Part shown: positions 18,001-25,332 of the stretch, piece by piece
How positions within the stretch are numbered: position 1 is the first letter of the stretch
Layout: each line of letters opens with the position of its first letter
Source: an uncultured Clostridia bacterium
GTDB lineage: Bacteria > Bacillota > Clostridia > UBA1381
NCBI GenBank assembly: GCA_959602045.1
Contig: CAUGRT010000032.1
Location: forward strand, 1-32,011
Reading direction: 5' to 3'
Length of the DNA stretch: 32,011 bases
Translations under genes and position numbers: made by a program
Notes under the pieces: generated by a model
Seen by the model: the letters and a program-made list of their open reading frames with translations, nothing else
What the model was told of the DNA's origin: nothing
The model's database searches: none

Positions 18001-18429
18001 TTATCGGTTCCTTATAACAAAGGAGATTCCATCAATATAGAAGTATCGGGAATGACATATCAGACAGTAATAGCGGATGACAGAGAGCAAATCTCAGCAG
18101 TCAGCCTGACAGTAGACGGTGAAAAAGTTGAAGAAATACCGGTAGGAACGACATCATGCAGTGTAAAGGCGAAGGTTATCAACACACTTGAAAATGAAGT
18201 GTACATTATTGCCGCTCGTTATTCAGACGACGGAAAAACGCTTAAGGATGTTAAGCTGGACAAAGCGGCAGTTACAGGTGGAGAGGCAGAATCCAATCTT
18301 TCATTTACGTTTGAGGGAGATGGATTTGCTTCCGGAGAATCTGTAAGAGTATTTTGCTGGACAACAAAATTTGCACCGTTTATGAATTATAACAATATTC
18401 AAACAGTGTTTAAATCCGGAGAGTTCTAA
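15049..18429 (+). CDS. Secreted SGNH esterase fused to beta-sandwich and Ig-like domains
   Basis: The 1126-residue protein has a signal peptide (about 1-28, ending VSA). Its SGNH hydrolase domain (about 34-220) has GGSFTEG (Ser43), FNGNDAG (Asn115 or Asn117) and DGCHPNEKG (Asp196, His199). Then come a beta domain (about 235-365), a galactose-binding-like sandwich (about 366-545), two Big_2-type domains (about 546-640 and 641-726), a further beta domain (about 730-932), a Big_5-like unit (about 934-1003), and a C-terminal module (about 1012-1126) with the F-C-W motif seen in two neighbours. It probably removes acyl groups from extracellular polysaccharide. Start: a strong AAAGGAGG precedes the ATG at 15049; an in-frame TTG at 14962 would add 29 residues before the signal peptide and was rejected. 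Confidence 0.88.
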   Translation: MRKNLRKIISALLTLAMIVSVAPMLVSAAETDQEYKVVWIGGSFTEGVAGVDGDRSKCFASLVTKWMNDTEWAGKNVSVTGINSGVGGTLSPYGRMRYEKDVLAYDPDLVFIEFNGNDAGMGNYLQAAYAMESMVRRTLTASPKTKIVFLERPEWASPEMAAEAQKYHAMIADYYDVPLMDITQIATEVPDGVSSDGCHPNEKGHAAIAEGIENWLTENVINYPTLKQFTVNPSYVPIIPAYHDAKDYMVADATTGWYVNDNGQLQSDTFGDVLTLKFKGDAVAFAGVSGGTDAVCTFVVDSSINESGKEESGIQGSIANIGHCKGVYLGMGTGEHTMTIKNNHSASGSSSASIVIDKIIVDGIENDAVAPVESTAGYNVFYDKISDDTTFHWGDWVTGQGWTNQRRYTTGGGVISKEGNYATMGCANPARGLQMATKGARLIYTMPENAGAVGSVSFRICAKGDYSEGNPLMKVYAIDENGTETLLNVLPGVLFKGQGGTNTNQGLNTYDFMGCGVPAGTKKLAFEYDVANYGAALSNVRYTYGAPTFEKVTMELNAQTFVGSEEQITVKGYNSDGSEYDLSDADIVYYTSDNDIVDVNSSTGTVKAKAAGTAVVNAEITVGDKVFEKSAKITVYASADVSSSWFAIPKNTYVAGTSGKIDFHAVIDGTEQVDALPTTYTSGNQEVVTIDNNGNFKAVGAGTAVITPSVSVLSDTYSPIIIKVVDSNKTVHNFYDDNQSGKLTVANMKNQYSQYANLRNGTELYAWCINTENNLYLNNDHYLSLNEGPGNTRNKYAAFIYKLGDSAEKFEYDYINNNGWSTDPRIAYLSSENYTFTVNDTTYDLANMDNCTSNRTSYAFDDGRTEDDSNDVVLKSGWVEDTSFTKNELGNYEYLISSDVPEGAKYVLVLFDYKMTKWPGHNRLKGANIIYKNEIAAVEAAGDNKIAVTFKGAVENPDVTSFKVNGTSVQATVDSYDADTQTLYLSVPYNKGDSINIEVSGMTYQTVIADDREQISAVSLTVDGEKVEEIPVGTTSCSVKAKVINTLENEVYIIAARYSDDGKTLKDVKLDKAAVTGGEAESNLSFTFEGDGFASGESVRVFCWTTKFAPFMNYNNIQTVFKSGEF

Positions 18430-18446
18430 AAAGAAAGTTTTGTATT

Positions 18447-18468
18447 CCCGGCGGCTTGAGCCGCCGGG
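18447..18468 (+). other. GC-rich intercistronic hairpin without a U-tract
   Basis: CCCGGCGGC (18447-18455) and GCCGCCGGG (18460-18468) form a perfect 9-bp stem with a TTGA loop in otherwise AT-rich DNA. It lies in the 67-bp gap after the secreted esterase gene. It is followed by GGTATGAG, not by T residues, so a mRNA-protecting or processing element is more likely than a classical terminator. The AGGAGG of the next gene lies 17 bases further on. Confidence 0.6.
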
Positions 18469-18496
18469 GGTATGAGTGTTAAGCCAGGAGGAAATG

Positions 18497-21400
18497 ATGA
18501 AAAAAATATTCAGCGTTTTAATATCTTTGATCATGATAACAGGCAGTTTCTCAAATGCATTTGCAATGAGAAATGAAGAGAGAAGAAGACTCGAAGAAGA
18601 ACAAAAGAAAGAAGAAAATATTGGAAAAGAAGAAAAATCTCCGGATTTATCGGAAGAACTTTGTGCAAAGCTTGATGGCTGTCTGATTTTTAAAAATGGC
18701 AGCAAAATAAGATTTGAATCGGGAAAATCGGTTCAAGGAGATGCGGAAGCCTATTTAAAAGACGGGAACATGTATATTCCGGCTGCTGTTTCGGCAACGT
18801 TTTTCGGATCTGCTGCCGTTTGGGATCAAGAGAACAGCAGGGTTTCGATAGATGGAAAAGTAGTTTATCCGACGGATCAGTCGGAAATAAAGGATGGCAG
18901 GACAATGATATCGGCCGATGGAATCACAAAATTCATTTCGGCAAAAGTTTTATACAGTGAAAACGACGCTGTTATTTTGGGAAAGAATGATATTTCGCAG
19001 GAGACTCTGGAAGAGGTCAAAGCCGCGATTCAAGATACATTTTATGTTGTTCCGGATACAAGCGTACAGGGAGACGGAAGCCTTGAAAATCCATTCGGCG
19101 GATTTGAGACGGCAGTTTCTCAAATAAGAGAGCTTACCAAGAACGGAATGACGAGCAATATTAAGGTATATTTAAGAGGAGGACGGTATTTGTTTGATAA
19201 TGCCGTAAATCTGACTGAGTCAGACTCCGGAAAAAATGGATTTACTATTACATATGAGAGCTATCCGGGCGAACAGGCGGAGATTTCGGCAACCCATGAT
19301 GTTACCGGCTGGACAAAATATAAGGATGGCATCTATATGGCAAAAGTGGACGCCAAACAAGAAATCTGCATGCTTTATGAAAATGAGCAGACAGCGGTTA
19401 AGGCGCGGTATCCGAATATGGATTGGGAGGGGTGGACGAAAGATCCCTCCAAATATCAGCTCAAGATTTATGATGAGGATAAGGAAAATAGGGATACTCA
19501 ATTTTATTTCTCAAGCGAGGATAAAATTCCTTATGTAAAGAATCCGAATCAATTGCAATGTGCATATTATGCGGCAGATTATACGCATCAGATTATAAAT
19601 TGTAAAATTGATTACCGGAGTAAACGCATTACTTTAGCAAACAGAGCAAGTTGGTATCCGGCAGAAAAAGACAAAAGATATTATCTTCAGGGCAGCTTAG
19701 ATCTTCTTGACTATCCGGGCGAATATTATCACGATACATCAAGCAATACAATTTATTATATGCCGTTTAACGATGATATAGAAAAACAAACAATACTGTA
19801 CGCTACGGATAACAGTATGTTGAATATGACCGGTACGAACGACGTGATAAAGAATATTCAATTTAAAAATATTGTTTTTGGCGGCTGCAATATGGTTTCC
19901 ACCTTTGGAGAAGAGTATAATTTAGGTGCGATAAACTTAAAAAATGCAGAAAATTGTGGATTTGATGAATGTGAGTTTAATGGCTGCGGCGGATGTGCGG
20001 TAGTGATTTGGGACAGCAAAAAATGCTTTGTAAAAAACAGCTATCTGCATAACATCGGATGTAATGGAGTCAGCTTGCGAGGATCTTATGATGATGGAAT
20101 AGTACGCGAGGGCGGAAATATTATAGAAAATAATTATTTTTATAATATAGGCGCTATAAAGCGAGACACTGCCGGGATAATGATCAAAGGCTCTGACAAC
20201 AATAAAATAATCTATAATACAATAGAGTTTGTTTCAAGAAATGCCATATGGGGCGGAACGGGTTTTGGAGCAACCCGAAAAAAAGGACAGACGATCAACG
20301 GTACGCTGATTACTGAAGAGAACATGTATGACTTTAAAAACTTCCGCGGAAATCTGATAGCATATAATGATGTATATAATTGTATGACAGATTCTTCCGA
20401 TGGCGGCCCGATTTATATCTGGGGAACGGGAAAGGATAATGTGATTAAAAACAATCATGTGAACGAATACGATATTTTATACGGATTCGGATATGCACTT
20501 TACGGTGATGACCAGACGGGCTACACCACATGGGAAAATAATATCGTCGATCACATTAATTTACATGGTACGGGAAGATTGAATGCCATGATTATTACTA
20601 AGGCAATGGATCATAAGGTCATTAACAATTTCTTTATAGACGGCAATCCTCAGAAGGGCGCATACAGTACCGAAACAAAACTGAACGATTCTCATGATAA
20701 TATCACATATACACGGAATCTGACGATGAACTGCAGCGACCAGCTTCATGGACAATGGAAATGGTATGATGACCGGTTCAAGCTTTGCAATTATAATTTC
20801 TATTATAATGACAGCGGAAAGTATTTGATCTATAACAACACGAAAGCAAAAACGCTTGAGGATTGGAAGAAGATCAATACAGATAATGGTTATATGGATA
20901 CGGCATCCATATCCGGAGAAAATCCGAGCTTTGTTGATTATGACAACAGAGACTACCGTTTCAAATATGATACAAAGGCATATTCAATCGGAATCCAGGA
21001 TATTGATGAAAAGAATATCGGTGTTAAAGAAGATTTCAAATATGCCGACAAGGACGATGAATTAAAGAAGCTTTACCTTGAAACCGACACAGACGGATTG
21101 AGTGCGAATGTACGGCTGAACACAGGCGCAACGGCGCGGGTCAGCGTTACGGCAAGAACGGAAAAAGGATTCTTTGCGGATCTTCAAAATTCTAAAATAA
21201 CGTATTCTTCGTCCGATGAAAGCGTTGCCCGGGTATCCGATAACGGAATCATCACAGCGGCGAGCAATGGTATTGCGGAAATCAGCGTTACGGCAGAGAA
21301 GAATGAAAAAACGGTTTCCTCAAAGCTTTATGTTCTCGTAGGCGACAGCTTTGAAACGCTTCATGCAGAGGCTGCGGAAAAGGTAATTGACAAGGGGAAA

Positions 21401-22459
21401 ACCACGGACATTATAGCGTCTGCGAAATCAAGCATGGGCTTTTATCTTCCAATATCAAGCTTTGAATATAGAAGTTCAAATGAGTCCGTTATCAGCGTGG
21501 ATGAGAACGGAAAGGTGACAGGAAATGCACCGGGTAAAGCTACTGTTACGGTTACGGGAACTTATCATGGTATTTCCAAATCGGCAGTGGCAGAAATCAC
21601 GGTTTTGGACGGAGTGCTTGATAATATAACGCTTACAGCCGATAAACCCGATCCGATTGTGATCGGAGATAAGATCAATCTGAGCTTTGAGGCAAAGCTG
21701 ACAAACGGACGTGAGGTGCAAGCTTCCGAGGTAATCGCTTCTTATGAGTCGGGCGATGAAAATATTATCAAGGTGGATGAAAACGGCGTTGCTTCGGCTG
21801 TTGGCGAAGGCAGAGTTATGGTAACGGTGTACCTTGAAAAAGATGGATTCAGAAAGAGCCAGAGCATCTCGTTAGCGGTATTCGATAAGTATTCCGGAAA
21901 ACTGGGAGATGGATTCAAGGAAGTGAACTTCGGTGAATCGCATGGATATGCGGATTTCTTGGATGATGGAAAAATCAAGCTTCGTGCAACCGGAAAAGAC
22001 TTCTGGGGCGCAGCCGATGACGGATATTATCTGTATAAGGATGTCAATGCGTCAAGTATTGAAATGAATATTGAATCGCTTTATATGTGTTCAAGCAATA
22101 CATCGGTCGGTATACAAATGCGTGCGGCAGCAACACCGGAATCCAGAAATGTAGGAATCAGATGTACTGCTACGGGTAACATGGTTATTGTATGGCGAGC
22201 AGAAGACGGCGGAGGTTATGAATATCAAACCGTCACATCCGTAGCTTTCCCGGTAGGCATGAAGCTGGAGAAAGCGGGAAATACAATAACGGTATATGCG
22301 AATTACGGAAAAGGCGCGGGTTACGAGTTCTTAAAGACGATTGAGATGAATCTTGGCGCAAGTCCCACCGCAGGCGTGAATGTGTTTGCCCAAAGCACGG
22401 ACGGAACCTCAACCGAAGGTATCATTAACGGACTTAAAATAGAGGAATCAGTAAATTAA
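18497..22459 (+). CDS. Secreted right-handed beta-helix protein (GH141-like) with stalk domain and Ig-like repeats
   Basis: The 1320-residue protein has a signal peptide (about 1-23, ending AFA), a charged Glu/Lys stretch (about 25-55), and a copper-amine-oxidase-N1-like stalk domain (about 62-162, with the MYIPAAVSATFFGSAAVWD pattern). The beta-helix region (about 180-835) shows RGGRYLF, VKARYPN and LLDYPGEYYHDTSSNTIYYMP, matching the paralogue at 12545. Candidate catalytic acids are Asp635 in SSDGGPIY and Asp671-672 in ALYGDD. Three Big_2-type domains follow (about 855-950, 951-1039, 1040-1131), then a C-terminal sandwich (about 1132-1320) resembling DUF1349/concanavalin-like domains. It is likely a secreted glycosidase or lyase. 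Start: AGGAGG favours the ATG at 18497 (5-base spacing) over the ATG at 18494 (2 bases). Confidence 0.82.
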   Translation: MKKIFSVLISLIMITGSFSNAFAMRNEERRRLEEEQKKEENIGKEEKSPDLSEELCAKLDGCLIFKNGSKIRFESGKSVQGDAEAYLKDGNMYIPAAVSATFFGSAAVWDQENSRVSIDGKVVYPTDQSEIKDGRTMISADGITKFISAKVLYSENDAVILGKNDISQETLEEVKAAIQDTFYVVPDTSVQGDGSLENPFGGFETAVSQIRELTKNGMTSNIKVYLRGGRYLFDNAVNLTESDSGKNGFTITYESYPGEQAEISATHDVTGWTKYKDGIYMAKVDAKQEICMLYENEQTAVKARYPNMDWEGWTKDPSKYQLKIYDEDKENRDTQFYFSSEDKIPYVKNPNQLQCAYYAADYTHQIINCKIDYRSKRITLANRASWYPAEKDKRYYLQGSLDLLDYPGEYYHDTSSNTIYYMPFNDDIEKQTILYATDNSMLNMTGTNDVIKNIQFKNIVFGGCNMVSTFGEEYNLGAINLKNAENCGFDECEFNGCGGCAVVIWDSKKCFVKNSYLHNIGCNGVSLRGSYDDGIVREGGNIIENNYFYNIGAIKRDTAGIMIKGSDNNKIIYNTIEFVSRNAIWGGTGFGATRKKGQTINGTLITEENMYDFKNFRGNLIAYNDVYNCMTDSSDGGPIYIWGTGKDNVIKNNHVNEYDILYGFGYALYGDDQTGYTTWENNIVDHINLHGTGRLNAMIITKAMDHKVINNFFIDGNPQKGAYSTETKLNDSHDNITYTRNLTMNCSDQLHGQWKWYDDRFKLCNYNFYYNDSGKYLIYNNTKAKTLEDWKKINTDNGYMDTASISGENPSFVDYDNRDYRFKYDTKAYSIGIQDIDEKNIGVKEDFKYADKDDELKKLYLETDTDGLSANVRLNTGATARVSVTARTEKGFFADLQNSKITYSSSDESVARVSDNGIITAASNGIAEISVTAEKNEKTVSSKLYVLVGDSFETLHAEAAEKVIDKGKTTDIIASAKSSMGFYLPISSFEYRSSNESVISVDENGKVTGNAPGKATVTVTGTYHGISKSAVAEITVLDGVLDNITLTADKPDPIVIGDKINLSFEAKLTNGREVQASEVIASYESGDENIIKVDENGVASAVGEGRVMVTVYLEKDGFRKSQSISLAVFDKYSGKLGDGFKEVNFGESHGYADFLDDGKIKLRATGKDFWGAADDGYYLYKDVNASSIEMNIESLYMCSSNTSVGIQMRAAATPESRNVGIRCTATGNMVIVWRAEDGGGYEYQTVTSVAFPVGMKLEKAGNTITVYANYGKGAGYEFLKTIEMNLGASPTAGVNVFAQSTDGTSTEGIINGLKIEESVN

Positions 22460-22492
22460 TTATGAGATATTAAGGTGAGAAAGGAATACGAC

Positions 22493-25312
22493 ATGAAAAG
22501 ATTAATTGCAGTTTTACTCAGTATATCTATGATCTTAGGTTTATCAGCCGCATATGCGGCTGATAAAACCGAAATAAACGATGGACTGGATAATGCCGAA
22601 TGGGTTTTTTCAGCGAGTGATAATATTTTATTCGGGCAAACCACCTCTGCATTGGGAGATTATGAAAATCCTGTTTATGCAACCTCCGGGGTGGGTACAA
22701 TGGAGTTTGTCTATGAGCTTGACAATATGGCAGGCTTTGAAGTTATGACTTTAAACTACAAGGAATTCGAAGATATAAAATTTTATATAAGCGATGATAA
22801 TGACGAATATACTGCGGTTACAGAGGTGCAGAGAACAGCGTCAGAGCTTGCAAAGAACTGGCAGAAAATCTCATATTCGGCTGCTGTAACGGCGAAATAT
22901 CTGAAAATAGTAATTGTACAGGAGAAAGCCAAGTATATTCGTGTGGACAATGTCAATGTTTATGCGGATGTTGAGCCGGAGCTTTTGTCATATGAATTTT
23001 TCAGAAACGAAAAAGCAATTGAAGGACAAAACATAAGTGGTGCAGACACCCTTGTGCTTCATTATAATCAGGTTATGGAGAAAGCGCCGCTTTTGATCAG
23101 CGATGGGAGCGCTGCACCGGTAGAAGTAACCGGTGAATATGGTGAAAGCCGAAAGGATATTGTATATAAATTTGCGCCTCTTTTATTTGATATTTACAGC
23201 TTTTCGGTCAGCGGACTGCAAACGGTAACGGGAAAAACAACAGATTTCGCTCAAACTGCAGGAATGGAGGCAGTTTTCGGCTTACCCGAAAATTTATATT
23301 TATCCGAAACATATAAAACGGCAGAGATGATAAAAACAATTGTTGACGCCGAGGGAAATGAATATACTCCGGAAAATCCGGTGCTGTCCATCTCGGAAGA
23401 AAACCAAAGCATATTAAAGATCGAGAATGAAAATATTATACCGTTATCCGGAGGAGATGCAGCAATTAATGTTGCTTTTGAAATCAATTCTGAAAAGGTT
23501 CAATATAGCTATTCGGTTCATGTATGCGCTCCGCAGTCGGCAGAAATTTTACCGGCAAAGAAACAAATGACGATGGGGGAAAGCTTTGACGCGGAAGTGT
23601 CTGTTCTGCTGGATGATAACACCTATGCTTCACCCTCTGTTATTCAGTTAAAGTCTACGGATGAAACGATTGTGAAGGCTTCCGGTAAGACGATCACTGC
23701 CGTTGCGAAAGGCAATGCCTTTGTCAGCGTCCATGCAGAATATTATGGATATTCGTTTGACAGGATCATTGCTATAGGTGTTGAAAGAGAACCTCTCGCG
23801 GCTTTTTCGGAAGCAGTGCTTTCAATGAACAGAGATGAGCTTGTGGTCGGAAGTGAGGCAGAAACGATTTTGAGCGGAAAGAGCTCTGATGGCGACAATG
23901 TTGATATGACCGTGGCGTCATGCACCTATTACAGTGATGATGAAAGCATCGTTACAATATCGTCAGAGGGAAGAGTCAGTGCAAATGCAGTCGGAAAGGC
24001 AGCGGTTTATGCGGATGTGACAGTAGGGGGAATAACCGTGCGCACAAATACTCTTCAGGTTACGGTGGTGAAAGATGATCTTATTTCAGCAGCTCTGGGC
24101 AGTAATACTTTGTATATGGAAACAGGGGAAAGCGAGGAGTTTTTTGTATCGGCAGCGACCCGATCGGGCAGAGCGATAGAGAATGGCTATAATGTGAAAT
24201 ATATAAGCGAAAATGAATCGGTTGCAGCTTTTACGCAAAATAAGCTTACGGCAAAAGAAGCCGGAGAATGTTCTGTCTATGCTGAAGCATCCTATAATGG
24301 CAAAACAATATCGACCCAAAAATATATTGTTAAGGTCAGCGAAAAAGAGGGAGAATTTTCGAAGAATTTCAAAGAATCAAAAGACTGGTCGGGAACATTA
24401 TCGCATACGGACGGACTTTCTGTATCGAATGATGGAGTTTCTTTGAAAAATGGAGAAAATCAATATATTACCTTTAAGACAAAGGACAGTATTGCAACTC
24501 TTTCTTTGGGAGGAATGTCTTACGGTTCTGTCAGCGACGATGACATTACGGTTTGGGTGTCAACAACCGAAGATGCGGATGAAAATTATGAAAGAGTTCC
24601 TATTAATATTACAACGTCGGGTAGCGGAAAGCTTGTATTTACAGGAGTCAATGCAGATATTATTTATGATGCGGAGTTTTTGAGAGTTTATATCAACGCC
24701 TCAACAATACGTCTGGAAAATGTTGACGTTGTTTATAATGCAGCTCCGGATGTATTGGGAGTAACAGAGCTTACGTCAACAGGGGCATTAAGAGGAAATG
24801 CAATGCCGGATATGCTGAATATTGTTTTTTCGCAAGAAATTGACGAGAATAGTATTCAGGAAATTTCTCTTTCTGAAAAAAACGGTGGAAAGATAAACGG
24901 TATATCCTTTGTATGTTCGGGAAAAAGCTGTAAAGTCCTTTTTGATAAGCTTTCCCCGGAGGATTATGTTCTTTCGGTATCCGGAGTCAAGAATAAAAAC
25001 GGTCTTGAAATGAATCATGTGTTTACATATGATATATCCGGAAAGAGTTCGGAAGAAAACATTGTTATTGAAAATATATCGTTGTCGGCAAATGTAGTAT
25101 CGGCAGACGTCATTAACAATTCAGAGCCGGTAAGAGGAGATATTTTGTTTGTTATATTTGATGCCAACGGCAGAGCGGTATCGGTAGCAATGGAAAAGGA
25201 TTATTTGCTCTCCTCGGGCAACAACAGCATACGCGTCAATACATTGGCGGAGGGTGCAGAGGCTAAAGTATATGTATGGAGCAGTTCGGCTATTCCGACT
25301 GTGTTAGATTAA
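22493..25312 (+). CDS. Secreted multi-domain Ig-like protein, no catalytic domain seen
   Basis: The 939-residue protein has a signal peptide (about 1-22, AYA cleavage). Domains in order: a discoidin-like sandwich (about 25-158), a Big_5/SbsA-like Ig unit (about 160-262), four Big_2-like units (about 263-348, 349-433, 434-527, 528-618), a second discoidin-like sandwich (about 620-750), a second Big_5-like unit (about 752-845), and a C-terminal module (about 855-939) ending KVYVWSSSAIP. The doubled order of sandwich then Big_5 looks like an internal duplication. No nucleophile or acid motif was recognised, so it is probably a glycan-binding or spacer protein at the cell surface. No anchor was found. 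Start: AGAAAGGA with 7-base spacing favours the ATG at 22493 over the GTG at 22475. Confidence 0.82.
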   Translation: MKRLIAVLLSISMILGLSAAYAADKTEINDGLDNAEWVFSASDNILFGQTTSALGDYENPVYATSGVGTMEFVYELDNMAGFEVMTLNYKEFEDIKFYISDDNDEYTAVTEVQRTASELAKNWQKISYSAAVTAKYLKIVIVQEKAKYIRVDNVNVYADVEPELLSYEFFRNEKAIEGQNISGADTLVLHYNQVMEKAPLLISDGSAAPVEVTGEYGESRKDIVYKFAPLLFDIYSFSVSGLQTVTGKTTDFAQTAGMEAVFGLPENLYLSETYKTAEMIKTIVDAEGNEYTPENPVLSISEENQSILKIENENIIPLSGGDAAINVAFEINSEKVQYSYSVHVCAPQSAEILPAKKQMTMGESFDAEVSVLLDDNTYASPSVIQLKSTDETIVKASGKTITAVAKGNAFVSVHAEYYGYSFDRIIAIGVEREPLAAFSEAVLSMNRDELVVGSEAETILSGKSSDGDNVDMTVASCTYYSDDESIVTISSEGRVSANAVGKAAVYADVTVGGITVRTNTLQVTVVKDDLISAALGSNTLYMETGESEEFFVSAATRSGRAIENGYNVKYISENESVAAFTQNKLTAKEAGECSVYAEASYNGKTISTQKYIVKVSEKEGEFSKNFKESKDWSGTLSHTDGLSVSNDGVSLKNGENQYITFKTKDSIATLSLGGMSYGSVSDDDITVWVSTTEDADENYERVPINITTSGSGKLVFTGVNADIIYDAEFLRVYINASTIRLENVDVVYNAAPDVLGVTELTSTGALRGNAMPDMLNIVFSQEIDENSIQEISLSEKNGGKINGISFVCSGKSCKVLFDKLSPEDYVLSVSGVKNKNGLEMNHVFTYDISGKSSEENIVIENISLSANVVSADVINNSEPVRGDILFVIFDANGRAVSVAMEKDYLLSSGNNSIRVNTLAEGAEAKVYVWSSSAIPTVLD
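22540..22567. repeat. Perfect 28-bp palindrome inside a signal-peptide coding region
   Basis: Each base from 22540 to 22553 pairs with its mirror base from 22554 to 22567, with no mismatch. It covers the codons for the signal-peptidase site (Ala-Ala-Tyr-Ala-Ala) 47 bases into the gene. The mRNA could fold a stem of up to 12 bp with a 4-base loop here. It may slow translation during export, bind a protein, or be a chance result of GC-rich alanine codons. Confidence 0.8.
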
Positions 25313-25332
25313 TTGGGAAAGGAATATTGAGT

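Noticed and set aside
18447..18468. Reading the GC-rich hairpin as an intrinsic terminator
   Set aside because: No U-tract follows on either strand, and the next gene starts 29 bases later with a strong ribosome binding site.
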